From an uncultured Lachnospiraceae bacterium (GTDB taxonomy: Bacteria; Bacillota; Clostridia; Lachnospirales; Lachnospiraceae), in contig CASEIR010000066.1 of assembly GCA_949287925.1 (NCBI GenBank), forward strand, positions 47,806 to 111,805: a stretch of DNA of 64,000 nucleotides. The letters run 5' to 3'. Position numbers and translations under genes: made by a program. Below, one piece after another: positions 37,031 through 45,734 of the stretch. Numbering within the stretch: the first letter of the stretch is position 1; each line of letters begins with the position of its first letter. The notes beneath the pieces are model-generated. The model did no database searches. It was given only the letters and a program-made list of their open reading frames with translations, and had not been told where the DNA came from.

Positions 37031-37059
37031 AAGACCTGGCGCGAAGCCAGGTCTTTTTT
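37031..37059. terminator. Bidirectional terminator between the small gene and prs
   Basis: AAGACCTGGC and GCCAGGTCTT pair perfectly around GCGAA. T residues follow on the plus strand, and A-rich sequence before the stem supplies T residues on the minus strand. It touches the prs stop codon. Confidence 0.92.
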
Positions 37060-38242
37060 ATTCAACAGATATCTGCTGTCTGTGATGATCCAGAAGGGTG
37101 TGGATTTTGTCAGTGGGGTTTAGTACGGATCCTATCGTAATATCATGATTCAGGGAATCAATGATCAATGCGATAAATTTACTCATATCTGCCACAACAA
37201 AATAAGGCTTTTCCAAGGCTTTGGGAGGCAGATAGGTAAGATTGGTGGTAATGACTCTGTCAATATATCCGTGCTTATAATATTCGTCAAATTTGTCAAA
37301 CCCTTCTGTAAACAGTCCAAATGTAGTACATACAAATACACGGCCGGCTCCGCGTTCTTTGATTTGTTTCGCAACATCAAGCATGCTTTCTCCGGAAGAA
37401 ATCATATCATCTATAATAATAACATCCTTTCCGTGGACGTCTGTGCCGAGAAATTCGTGAGCGACGATGGGATTTTTGCCGCCGATTATGGTAGAATAAT
37501 CTCTCCGCTTATAAAACATTCCCATATCTACACCCAAAACGTTAGAAAAGTATACAGCCCGGTGCATTGCCCCTTCATCGGGGCTGACGATCATCAGGTG
37601 ATCCTTGTCAACGCGAAGACCAGGTTCTGCACGGAGCAATGCTTTGATAAACTGGTAAGGCGGTGTGAAATTATCGAATCCGCGCAGAGGAATGGAATTC
37701 TGTACCCGGGGATCATGGGCATCAAACGTTATGATATTGCTGACTCCCATGTCGGTCAGTTCCTGAAGAGCAAGCGCGCAGTCCAGGGATTCTCTTTTCG
37801 TTCTTTTATGTTGCCGGCTTTCATATAAAAACGGCATGATTACATTCAGCCGGTGTGCCTTGCCGTTTGCGGCGGAGATAATTCGTTTCAGATCCTGGTA
37901 ATGATCGTCCGGAGACATATGATTTAAGTGGCCGTTTACGGTATATGTGAGACTGTAGTTGCAGACATCGACCATGACAAACAGATCTTTGCCCCGGATG
38001 GTTTCGCTTAAGATTCCCTTGGCTTCGCCGGAACCGAACCGTGGACATTTGCAGTCGATCAGATAGTTGTCCGTCTGATAAGAAGCGTAAAGGGGAGAAT
38101 CCAGTGATTCTTTTAAGGTATCTTGCCTGAATTTTACAATATACTGGTTTACTTTTTCGCCTAACTCCCGGCAGGATTCCAAAGCTGCGATCTTCAGAGG
38201 CGCCACAGGAAGCGCCTGTTCCATTAATTCTATATTCGGCAT
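37058..38242 (-). CDS. prs: Ribose-phosphate pyrophosphokinase (PRPP synthetase)
   Basis: This 394-residue enzyme makes PRPP from ribose-5-phosphate and ATP for nucleotide, histidine and tryptophan synthesis. The PRPP-binding loop is VIIIDDMISSGESM and the catalytic flexible-loop region follows the FYKRRDYS block; NVIMPFLYESRQHKR holds the ATP-binding part and FDAHDPR the metal-binding His/Asp. It is about 75 residues longer than the Bacillus enzyme (about 317), mainly at the N-terminus and in insertions, as is usual for the Lachnospiraceae form. TAGGAGAAGG precedes the ATG. Confidence 0.93.
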   Translation of the reverse strand: MPNIELMEQALPVAPLKIAALESCRELGEKVNQYIVKFRQDTLKESLDSPLYASYQTDNYLIDCKCPRFGSGEAKGILSETIRGKDLFVMVDVCNYSLTYTVNGHLNHMSPDDHYQDLKRIISAANGKAHRLNVIMPFLYESRQHKRTKRESLDCALALQELTDMGVSNIITFDAHDPRVQNSIPLRGFDNFTPPYQFIKALLRAEPGLRVDKDHLMIVSPDEGAMHRAVYFSNVLGVDMGMFYKRRDYSTIIGGKNPIVAHEFLGTDVHGKDVIIIDDMISSGESMLDVAKQIKERGAGRVFVCTTFGLFTEGFDKFDEYYKHGYIDRVITTNLTYLPPKALEKPYFVVADMSKFIALIIDSLNHDITIGSVLNPTDKIHTLLDHHRQQISVE

Positions 38243-38276
38243 ATCCTTCTCCTAACAAAGTATAAATTTCATAATA

Positions 38277-38306
38277 TTTATATCACTTTTTATATAAAAA
38301 GGTCAA
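38277..38306 (-). promoter_or_regulatory. Promoter of prs
   Basis: On the minus strand TTGACC (38301-38306) and TATAAA (38277-38282) are 18 bases apart. Confidence 0.7.
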
Positions 38307-38313
38307 CTACTGA

Positions 38314-38343
38314 TTGGACTAATTCCTAAAGGTGGGGTATAAT
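38314..38343 (+). promoter_or_regulatory. Promoter of the DUF512-der-plsY-gpsA operon
   Basis: TTGGAC (38314-38319) and TATAAT (38338-38343) are 18 bases apart, back to back with the prs promoter. Confidence 0.65.
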
Positions 38344-38375
38344 AATACAGATAAAATGAAAATGGAGCATGGAGC

Positions 38376-39686
38376 ATGAAACATAAACATATAATCAAAT
38401 CGGTAATACCAGGAAGTATTGCGGATCAGATGGGAGTCTGTTCCGGCGATAAACTGCTCTCCATCAATGAAATGGAGATAGAGGATGTGTTTGACTATCA
38501 TTATTGCATCAACGACGAAGAGATTATTGTAGTGATAGAAAAGCCGGATGGCGAGGAGTGGGAGCTGGAGATAGAAAAAGAATATGAAGAGGATCTGGGG
38601 ATTGAATTTGAACAGGGATTGATGGATGAGTACCGGTCCTGCTGCAATAAATGTATGTTCTGTTTTATCGATCAGATGCCAAAAGGTATGAGGGATACCT
38701 TGTATTTTAAAGACGACGATTCGCGGCTTTCTTTTTTGCAGGGAAATTATGTAACTTTGACGAATATGAGTGATCACGATATTGACCGTATTATCCGTTA
38801 TCATCTGGAACCGATCAATATTTCGTTTCATACCACAAATCCGGAACTGCGCTGCAGAATGCTTCATAACCGTTTCGCCGGAGAAGCGCTTAAGAAGGCA
38901 GAGCGTTTGTATCGTAACGGGATTTTGATGAACGGGCAGATTGTTTTGTGCAAAGGTGTAAATGATGGACCGGAACTGGACAGAAGTATTCGTGATCTCA
39001 GCCAGTATCTTCCTTGTCTTCAGAGTGTATCAGTGGTGCCTGTAGGACTTACGAAATACCGGGATGGACTATATCCGCTGGAACCGTTTACATCGGAGGA
39101 TGCGAAAAAGGTGCTGCGTGTGATACATCAGTGGCAGGACAGACTTTTTGAACAGTATGGGATTCATTTTATTCACGCCGGAGATGAATGGTATATTCTT
39201 GCGGGGGAAGAAGTACCAGAAGAGACACGCTATGACGGATATCTGCAGCTGGAAAACGGGGTGGGGATGCTCCGGCTTCTGCAGGACGAATTTCAGGCTG
39301 GGTTAGAGCGGCTTCAACCGGATGACATATCGAGGAAAGTATCGATTGCAACAGGAAAGCTGGCTTATCCGTATATAAGGGATATGGCAGACAGGCTGAT
39401 GCAAAGATGCAGTGGAACAAAGGTTCATGTTTATGCAATCAGAAATGACTTCTTTGGCGAACAGATTACGGTCTCCGGGCTGATTACCGGACAGGATCTG
39501 GTCAGCCAGCTGAAAGATCAGGAGCTTGGTACAAGGCTTTTACTTCCTTGCAATATGTTTCGGAGTGAGGAAGATGTATTTCTGGATGATATGACACTGG
39601 AACAGGTGGGCGATGCTTTACAAGTGCGTACGAATATTGTAAAATCAAGCGGACAAGATCTGATAGACGCTATTTTAGGCAAATGA
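38376..39686 (+). CDS. DUF512 radical-SAM-like protein with PDZ domain
   Basis: This 436-residue protein has a small PDZ-like N-terminal domain (about 1-70, with VIPGSIADQMGVCSGDKLLSI cut by the usual GD turn), then CCNKCMFCFIDQMPKGMR, a cysteine cluster resembling radical-SAM motifs, and the C-terminal DUF512 region. The family is conserved directly upstream of der in Clostridia and some cyanobacteria. Its reaction is unknown; a role in ribosome assembly has been suggested from context with Der. The gene starts the operon with its own promoter, and der follows 17 bases later. Confidence 0.88.
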   Translation: MKHKHIIKSVIPGSIADQMGVCSGDKLLSINEMEIEDVFDYHYCINDEEIIVVIEKPDGEEWELEIEKEYEEDLGIEFEQGLMDEYRSCCNKCMFCFIDQMPKGMRDTLYFKDDDSRLSFLQGNYVTLTNMSDHDIDRIIRYHLEPINISFHTTNPELRCRMLHNRFAGEALKKAERLYRNGILMNGQIVLCKGVNDGPELDRSIRDLSQYLPCLQSVSVVPVGLTKYRDGLYPLEPFTSEDAKKVLRVIHQWQDRLFEQYGIHFIHAGDEWYILAGEEVPEETRYDGYLQLENGVGMLRLLQDEFQAGLERLQPDDISRKVSIATGKLAYPYIRDMADRLMQRCSGTKVHVYAIRNDFFGEQITVSGLITGQDLVSQLKDQELGTRLLLPCNMFRSEEDVFLDDMTLEQVGDALQVRTNIVKSSGQDLIDAILGK

Positions 39687-39703
39687 TTTAGAGGGAGGAT
39701 ATA

Positions 39704-41032
39704 ATGAGTAAACCGGTAGTAGCTATAGTTGGAAGACCCAATGTTGGGAAATCAACACTCTTTAATGTATTGGCAGGCGAGATGATATCTATTGTTAAGG
39801 ATACACCTGGAGTGACCAGAGACCGGATATATGCAGATGTCACCTGGCTGGATAAAGAGTTCACACTGATTGACACCGGAGGAATCGAGCCAGAGAGCAA
39901 GGATGTGATCCTGGCTCAAATGCGGGAACAGGCACAGATTGCTATCGATACCGCAGATGTGATAGTTTTTATAACGGATGTGCGTCAGGGCTTGGTAGAT
40001 GCGGACTCAAAAGTGGCGGATATGCTCCGCCGTTCCGGAAAACCAATTGTCCTGACTGTGAATAAAGTAGATAATTTTGATAAATTTATGCCCGATGTCT
40101 ATGAATTTTATAACCTTGGAATCGGAGATCCTATACCGATTTCTGCTGCATCCCGCCTGGGGCTGGGGGATATGCTGGATGTGGTTGCCTCTTATTTTCC
40201 GGATCACAGCGCGATAGAGGAAGAAGATGAAAGCCCGAGAATTGCGATTGTGGGGAAACCGAATGTGGGAAAATCCTCAATCATCAATAAACTTCTGGGA
40301 GAACAGCGTGTGATTGTGTCGGACGTAGCCGGAACAACCAGAGACGCCATCGATACCGATATTGTACACAATGGAAAAGAATATGTTTTTATTGACACGG
40401 CAGGGCTCCGGCGAAAAAATAAGATTAAAGAAGAGCTGGAGCGTTATAGTATCATCCGTACCGTGACGGCAGTCGAACGTGCAGATGTGGTTCTGATGGT
40501 AATCGACGCCGTGGAAGGCGTAACCGAGCAGGATGCGAAAATTGCAGGGATCGCTCATGAGAGAGGAAAAGGTATTATTATCGTAGTCAATAAATGGGAC
40601 GCGATTGAAAAGAATGATAAAACCATGCGTGAATACGATCAGGAGATCCGCAGAGTGCTGTCATTCATGCCTTACGCGGAGATCATGTATGTGTCTGCAT
40701 TAACCGGACAGCGGCTGAATAAACTTTATGACATCATTGACATGGTGATTGAAAATCAGACTCTGCGGGTTGCGACCGGTGTGCTTAATGAGATTATGGC
40801 GGAAGCAGTTGCCATGCAGCAGCCGCCGTCTGATAAAGGGAAACGGCTGAAGCTTTATTATATTACACAGGTTGCGGTCAGGCCGCCTTCTTTTGTAATC
40901 TTTGTAAACGATAAAGAACTGATGCATTTTTCTTATACAAGATATCTGGAAAATAAGATCAGAGAAGCATTTGGATTCCGGGGGACTTCATTGAAATTCT
41001 TCGTCAGAGAAAGAAAGGAAAAGGAGCGCTAA
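39704..41032 (+). CDS. der: Ribosome-assembly GTPase Der (EngA)
   Basis: This 442-residue GTPase has two consecutive G domains and a KH-like C-terminus. The first P-loop is GRPNVGKST (residue 9 onward) and the second is GKPNVGKSS (about 185), each followed by DTxG (DTGGIE and DTAGLR) and NKVD/NKWD motifs. Der helps mature the 50S subunit. The tail is basic (RERKEKER). It is followed two bases later by plsY. Confidence 0.96.
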   Translation: MSKPVVAIVGRPNVGKSTLFNVLAGEMISIVKDTPGVTRDRIYADVTWLDKEFTLIDTGGIEPESKDVILAQMREQAQIAIDTADVIVFITDVRQGLVDADSKVADMLRRSGKPIVLTVNKVDNFDKFMPDVYEFYNLGIGDPIPISAASRLGLGDMLDVVASYFPDHSAIEEEDESPRIAIVGKPNVGKSSIINKLLGEQRVIVSDVAGTTRDAIDTDIVHNGKEYVFIDTAGLRRKNKIKEELERYSIIRTVTAVERADVVLMVIDAVEGVTEQDAKIAGIAHERGKGIIIVVNKWDAIEKNDKTMREYDQEIRRVLSFMPYAEIMYVSALTGQRLNKLYDIIDMVIENQTLRVATGVLNEIMAEAVAMQQPPSDKGKRLKLYYITQVAVRPPSFVIFVNDKELMHFSYTRYLENKIREAFGFRGTSLKFFVRERKEKER

Positions 41033-41033
41033 T

Positions 41034-41690
41034 ATGGAACGCATCATATGTTTGATAATCGGATATATTTTCGGGCTTTTTCAGAGCGGATATATATACG
41101 GAAAATTTCATCACATTGATATTAGAAAAGAAGGAAGCGGGAATGCAGGTACAACGAACGCGTTGAGGACTCTGGGGTGGAAAGCCGGACTTTTCACGTT
41201 CCTGGGTGATTCATTCAAATGTATTTTTGCCGTTATTGCTGTACACTTGATTTTCGGGAAAACGCAGCAGGACATACTTCCTTTGCTTGCTATGTATGCG
41301 GGCATGGGCGCGGTGCTGGGGCACAATTATCCCTTTTATATGCGGTTTAAGGGTGGAAAAGGAATTGCGGCTACGGCAGGGTTGATCGCAAGTACGCTTC
41401 CGGTTCCGCTGGGGCTGGCATGTCTTCTGATTTTTATTGCGATTGTAGCTTTTACAAAATATGTGTCAGTAGGCTCCCTTGCTGTAGTTACGGTATATCT
41501 GATTGAAGTGATCCTGTATGGGCAAAGGGGCGGCTTTGGAGTATCTCAGAGGATTGCTGCGGAGATGTATATTATCGCTTTTATCTTATTAGTATCTGCG
41601 GTGTATAAACACCGGGAAAATATCAAAAGACTGTTAAATGGAACAGAGAATAAGTTAAGCGTGGGGAAGAGTAAAAGAAAGGAAGGGTAG
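41034..41690 (+). CDS. plsY: Acyl-phosphate:glycerol-3-phosphate acyltransferase
   Basis: This 218-residue membrane enzyme transfers an acyl group from acyl-phosphate to glycerol-3-phosphate, the first step of phospholipid synthesis in Firmicutes. It has about five membrane helices with the PlsY motifs GSGNAGTTNALRTLG, GHNYPFYMRFKGGKG and the third loop near the C-terminus. It lies between der and gpsA, so supply of substrate and acylation are encoded side by side. Confidence 0.94.
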   Translation: MERIICLIIGYIFGLFQSGYIYGKFHHIDIRKEGSGNAGTTNALRTLGWKAGLFTFLGDSFKCIFAVIAVHLIFGKTQQDILPLLAMYAGMGAVLGHNYPFYMRFKGGKGIAATAGLIASTLPVPLGLACLLIFIAIVAFTKYVSVGSLAVVTVYLIEVILYGQRGGFGVSQRIAAEMYIIAFILLVSAVYKHRENIKRLLNGTENKLSVGKSKRKEG

Positions 41691-41694
41691 TATT

Positions 41695-42708
41695 ATGGCA
41701 AATGCAGGAATCATAGGCGCGGGAAGCTGGGGGACTGCTCTGGCGTTGTTATTACATAAGAACGGTCACCAGGTTACCGTATGGTCTATCAGTGAAGCAG
41801 AGGTAAAGATGCTTTCAGAAAAAAGAGAGCATGAAACAAAATTGCCGGGAGTTCCGTTGCCGGAAGATATGATATTTACATCTGACATGGAGGAAGCGGT
41901 ACATGATAAAGATTTTGTAGTAATGGCTGTTCCGTCACCGTATACGAGAACTACCGCGCGCAATCTCAAGCCATTTGTAAAAGACGGGCAGATTATCATC
42001 GATGTTGCAAAAGGAATCGAAGAGGCTACGCTGATGACATTGTCCCAGCAGATTGAAGAAGAAATTCCGCAGGCTGATGTGGCGGTTCTGTCTGGCCCCA
42101 GTCATGCAGAGGAAGTAGGAAGAGGTCTTCCGACAACGGTGGTAATTGGCGCAAAAACGAAGAAAACAGCAGAGTATCTTCAGTCCATGTTTATGAATGA
42201 AGTGTTCCGTGTGTATACCAGTCCGGATATACTTGGAATGGAACTAGGCGGTTCGTTGAAAAATGTGATTGCTCTTGCGGCCGGAATTGCAGATGGAATG
42301 GGCTATGGAGATAATACGAAGGCCGCCTTGATTACAAGAGGGATTGCTGAGATTGCAAGACTTGGTGTAAAAATGGGCGGCGCGGTTGAGACATTTTCGG
42401 GACTGACTGGAATCGGAGATCTGATCGTTACCTGTGCCAGTGTCCATAGCCGGAATCGAAAGGCCGGTTATCTGATGGGCCAGGGAAAGTCCATGCAGGA
42501 AGCAATGGATGAGGTTAAAATGGTTGTGGAAGGCGTATATTCTACGAAAGCAGCGGTTAAACTAGGAGAAAAGTACGGAGTATCGCTTCCGATTATCAGT
42601 AAAGTAAACGAGGTGTTATTTGAAGGGAAAGATCCGAAGGAAGCAGTAAACGAACTGATGCTCCGGGATAGCAGAGCAGAACATAAAGCCCTGCCGTGGA
42701 AGGAGTAG
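41695..42708 (+). CDS. gpsA: NAD(P)-dependent glycerol-3-phosphate dehydrogenase
   Basis: This 337-residue enzyme reduces dihydroxyacetone phosphate to glycerol-3-phosphate for phospholipids. It begins with the nucleotide-binding motif GIIGAGSWGTALA and carries VLSGPSHAEEVGRG, the catalytic lysine region GGSLKNVIALAAGI, and GDLIVTCASVHSRN. A GAAAGGAAGGG ribosome site precedes the ATG. The choloylglycine-hydrolase-type gene follows 8 bases later on the same strand. Confidence 0.96.
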   Translation: MANAGIIGAGSWGTALALLLHKNGHQVTVWSISEAEVKMLSEKREHETKLPGVPLPEDMIFTSDMEEAVHDKDFVVMAVPSPYTRTTARNLKPFVKDGQIIIDVAKGIEEATLMTLSQQIEEEIPQADVAVLSGPSHAEEVGRGLPTTVVIGAKTKKTAEYLQSMFMNEVFRVYTSPDILGMELGGSLKNVIALAAGIADGMGYGDNTKAALITRGIAEIARLGVKMGGAVETFSGLTGIGDLIVTCASVHSRNRKAGYLMGQGKSMQEAMDEVKMVVEGVYSTKAAVKLGEKYGVSLPIISKVNEVLFEGKDPKEAVNELMLRDSRAEHKALPWKE

Positions 42709-42716
42709 ATTAGATT

Positions 42717-43691
42717 ATGTGTACATGCATTGCATATCAGAATGGGTGCCGGATGTTTGGGAGAAATCTGGACCTGGAATATTCATTTCAGGAAAGGATT
42801 GTCTTTACACCCAGAAGATATGCAATGCATTTTTTGCATGAACCGTTTTTGGAAGAACACTATGCTATTCTGGGAATGGCTGCAGGGATACCAGATTTCC
42901 CTCTGTACGCGGATGCAGTTAACGAGAGGGGATTGGCTATGGCAGGTCTGTATTTTCCGGAGAACGCCTGCTACTACTGCCCGGAGAAAAACAGAAAAAA
43001 CGTAGCGTCTTTTGAAGTGATTCCCTGGTTGCTTGGACAGTGTGGAGATATAAATGAAGTCAGACAGTTGACAGAAGGAATCTGTATCACGAATGAGGCT
43101 TATGCAGAAAATCTGCCGCCCGCACCCCTTCACTGGATGGTTTCCGATCAAAATAGCAGCATTGTAATAGAAGCCGTTGCAGAAGGGGTGAAAATATATG
43201 AAAATCCCTTTGAGATACTGACAAATAATCCGCCATTTCCATATCATAGAACCCGTATGCAAGAGATGCTGGGACTTACTTCACAGTATCCGCAAAACCG
43301 GTTCTCAGAATTCCTGAAACTGAAGCCATATGGGGAAGGAATGGGTGCATTAGGACTGCCTGGGGATGCTTCGCCGTCATCCAGGTTTTTAAGGGCCGCA
43401 TTTCTAAGTTTTCATTCAGCGGCCGGAAGAGATTCCCTTACTAATGTTTCTCAGTTGTTTCATATATTGGAACAAACCGGTGTTGTGAGAGGATCTGTAT
43501 GTACCAGAGAAGGAGCTTATGATCTGACTCGATATTCCTGCTGCATTGATATGGAGAAAAAAATATACTATTTCAAAACTTATGAAAATTTTCAAGTTCA
43601 GGCAATAAGGCTTTTTAATGAAGAGTTGGATGCGGCCGGTCTTCAAAGCTATGAAATTTATGCGAGTCCTCAGATTCACTTCCGCAATTAA
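42717..43691 (+). CDS. Choloylglycine hydrolase family enzyme (bile salt hydrolase / penicillin V acylase type)
   Basis: This 324-residue Ntn hydrolase starts MCTC, so Met removal exposes the nucleophile Cys2. Other active-site residues are present: R16 and D19 in GRNLDLEYSF, N170 in LTNNP, and R223 in SSRFLRAAF. It is clearly related to the Clostridium perfringens bile salt hydrolase (shared HWM-S-D, VRGS and TYEN-Q blocks). At the position that usually separates the two activities, where bile salt hydrolases have Asn in GLNFP, this protein has Tyr79 (GLYFP), as in penicillin V acylases. It may deconjugate bile salts or hydrolyse other N-acyl amides. No signal peptide is visible, so it is probably cytoplasmic. 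It interrupts the common gpsA-spoIVA neighbourhood. Confidence 0.87.
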   Translation: MCTCIAYQNGCRMFGRNLDLEYSFQERIVFTPRRYAMHFLHEPFLEEHYAILGMAAGIPDFPLYADAVNERGLAMAGLYFPENACYYCPEKNRKNVASFEVIPWLLGQCGDINEVRQLTEGICITNEAYAENLPPAPLHWMVSDQNSSIVIEAVAEGVKIYENPFEILTNNPPFPYHRTRMQEMLGLTSQYPQNRFSEFLKLKPYGEGMGALGLPGDASPSSRFLRAAFLSFHSAAGRDSLTNVSQLFHILEQTGVVRGSVCTREGAYDLTRYSCCIDMEKKIYYFKTYENFQVQAIRLFNEELDAAGLQSYEIYASPQIHFRN

Positions 43692-43700
43692 ACCGATCTG

Positions 43701-43730
43701 GTACTAAACCGCCAGAACCATGCATACACT
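43701..43730 (+). promoter_or_regulatory. Possible sigma-E promoter of spoIVA
   Basis: CATACACT (43723-43730) fits the sporulation sigma-E -10 consensus CATAYAMT exactly. The -35 region around GTACTAAA is only a weak match. It lies 29 bases before the spoIVA start codon, consistent with mother-cell transcription of spoIVA known from Bacillus. Confidence 0.4.
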
Positions 43731-43758
43731 GTTATCAGCACAGCAAGGGGGTAATGGT

Positions 43759-45231
43759 ATGGATCGATTTCAATTGTACAAAGATATACAAGCCAGAACA
43801 AACGGAGAAATATACCTGGGAGTTGTGGGACCGGTAAGAACTGGAAAATCCACATTTATCAAAAGATTCATGGATGTTCTGGTGTTGCCGAATATGGCGG
43901 ATGATAACCGGAAAGAACAGGCGAAGGATGAGTTGCCGCAGTCCGGATCCGGAAGAACGATAACAACGACAGAACCTAAATTTATACCAAAAGACGCCGC
44001 AGCCATCCAGCTTATGGATGATATCACTGTAAAATTAAGGCTGATAGACTGTGTTGGATATATGGTGGAAGGCGCTTCCGGACATATGGAAGATGGAGAA
44101 GAGCGCAAGGTAAAAACACCCTGGTTTGATCATGAAATTCCTTTTGTAAAGGCGGCCGGAATCGGAACAAGGAAGGTAATCCACGATCATGCGACAATTG
44201 GCATCGTAATTACAACGGACGGGAGTATTACGGATCTTCTGCGGGACGCGTATCAAGATGCAGAGGAGAAAACGATTCTGGAGCTCCAAAGCCTGGGAAA
44301 GCCGTTTGTTGTGCTGGTGAATTCAAAAAAGCCTTATGGTGAGGATGCGCAGAGAACAGCAAAAGAGATAGAAGAGAAGTATGGAGTCACAGTCATGCCA
44401 GTGAACTGTGAACAGTTAAAAGAAGAAGATATTTACAGGATACTGGAAGCGGTTCTGTATGAATTTCCTATATCTGAAATCCGTTTTTATATTCCAAAAT
44501 GGGTGGAGATGTTGCCGCGGGATCACATGATCAAGCAAGAAATGCTGATACATATCCGCAACATATTAGAAAATATGACGGAGATTAAGGATGCGGCTGC
44601 CGGGGTGCACACACCAGACAGCCCGTATATCGAATCCATGAAAATAGAAAAAATTGGGCTGGATACAGGCTGTGTTTCTGTCCGGGTCGATATTTATGAA
44701 ACATTTTATTATCAGATGCTTACCGAACTGACCGGATTGCAGATCGCAGGCCAGTATGAATTGATAAACGCCATGAAAGATCTGGCAAAAACAAGGAATG
44801 AGTACGAAGAAATCAGAGACGCCTTTTCTATGGTAAAACGAAATGGATATGGCGTTGTAAAACCCAGAAAAGAAGAAATCAACCTGGATGAACCGGAAAT
44901 AATAAAGCAGGGGAATAAGTATGGGGTAAAAATAAGGTCAGAAGCACCTTCGATTCATCTGATCCGTGCAAATATCGAAACAGAGATTGCACCTATCGTA
45001 GGGAATGAACAGCAGGCGCAGGATCTGATCCGGTATCTTAAAGATACCAAGGCTTCGAAAGGCGGGATCTGGGATACCAACATATTCGGGAAATCATTAG
45101 AAGAACTGGTTATGGACGGCATGAGAAACAAAATGGCCATGATCAATGAAGCGAGTCAGGAAAAATTGCAGGATACAATGCGGAAAATTGTCAACGACAG
45201 CAACGGCGGTCTTGTCTGTATCATTATATAA
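43759..45231 (+). CDS. spoIVA: Stage IV sporulation protein A
   Basis: This 490-residue ATPase polymerises on the forespore surface as the basement layer of the spore coat. The N-terminal P-loop is GVVGPVRTGKSTF and the region RTITTTEPKFIP follows, as in TRAFAC-class relatives; the C-terminal SpoIVA-specific domain ends in GGLVCIII. Length matches Bacillus SpoIVA (492). The start at 43759 (MDRFQLYKDI) has AAGGGGG upstream; 13 further in-frame codons upstream are rejected because they lack a ribosome site and would include the candidate promoter. It indicates an endospore former. Confidence 0.95.
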   Translation: MDRFQLYKDIQARTNGEIYLGVVGPVRTGKSTFIKRFMDVLVLPNMADDNRKEQAKDELPQSGSGRTITTTEPKFIPKDAAAIQLMDDITVKLRLIDCVGYMVEGASGHMEDGEERKVKTPWFDHEIPFVKAAGIGTRKVIHDHATIGIVITTDGSITDLLRDAYQDAEEKTILELQSLGKPFVVLVNSKKPYGEDAQRTAKEIEEKYGVTVMPVNCEQLKEEDIYRILEAVLYEFPISEIRFYIPKWVEMLPRDHMIKQEMLIHIRNILENMTEIKDAAAGVHTPDSPYIESMKIEKIGLDTGCVSVRVDIYETFYYQMLTELTGLQIAGQYELINAMKDLAKTRNEYEEIRDAFSMVKRNGYGVVKPRKEEINLDEPEIIKQGNKYGVKIRSEAPSIHLIRANIETEIAPIVGNEQQAQDLIRYLKDTKASKGGIWDTNIFGKSLEELVMDGMRNKMAMINEASQEKLQDTMRKIVNDSNGGLVCIII

Positions 45232-45236
45232 CATGA

Positions 45237-45276
45237 AGTGGAATTACATCTGCAGATGTGGTTCCACTATTTTTTT
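45237..45276 (+). terminator. Terminator after spoIVA
   Basis: AGTGGAA...CATCTGCAGATG...TTCCACT forms an interrupted stem followed by a run of T. Confidence 0.85.
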
Positions 45277-45308
45277 GTTTTCCACTCGAATTTTAACTGT
45301 AATTCTGT

Positions 45309-45314
45309 TATAAT
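45309..45314 (+). promoter_or_regulatory. -10 element of the lrgAB-like operon
   Basis: TATAAT lies 34 bases before the chosen start codon. The -35 position (TCGAAT) is weak. This -10 makes a start at 45321 unlikely, because that ATG would fall at about the transcription start. Confidence 0.4.
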
Positions 45315-45347
45315 GACCAAATGAATCAAAAGATGGGAGATGAAAGG

Positions 45348-45734
45348 ATGTATTTGAAAGTATTGAAGCAGCTGGGGATAATCCTTGCGCTTTGTCTGAT
45401 GGCGGAAGCAGCCGTATCCCTGCTGCCGTTTGCATTCCCAAGCAGTGTAATGGCGATCCTGCTCCTGGCTGTGCTGCTATGCTCGGGGATTCTTAAAGAA
45501 GAGATGATCAAAGAAACAGCAGATTTTATGCTGGCGTCCATGGCTCTTGTTTTTGTTCCGCTGGCAGTTGGAATAGCGGAGGATCTTGAAATATTAAAAG
45601 AGCATATATTCGGGTTTGTGCTGGCCCTTTTCTTGTCGCTGATTATAACCTTTGTCGGGACCTATGCCTCGGTACGGCTGGTACAGATATGTATTATAAA
45701 GCGAAAAGAAAAAGGAGGGCAAACAGATGCATGA
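45348..45734 (+). CDS. LrgA/CidA family membrane protein
   Basis: This 128-residue protein has four hydrophobic helices and the CidA/LrgA family signature in SLLPFAFPSSVMAILLL (family form: PGS-hydrophobic-GhhLL). The C-terminus is basic and acidic residues are few. Family members were described as holin-like; LrgA-type pairs in Bacillus transport pyruvate. It is coupled to an LrgB-type gene by an 8-base overlap, so it should act as a two-protein membrane complex. The start at 45348 has GGGAG eight bases upstream. A pyruvate-handling role would suit this fermentative genome but is inference. Confidence 0.85.
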   Translation: MYLKVLKQLGIILALCLMAEAAVSLLPFAFPSSVMAILLLAVLLCSGILKEEMIKETADFMLASMALVFVPLAVGIAEDLEILKEHIFGFVLALFLSLIITFVGTYASVRLVQICIIKRKEKGGQTDA

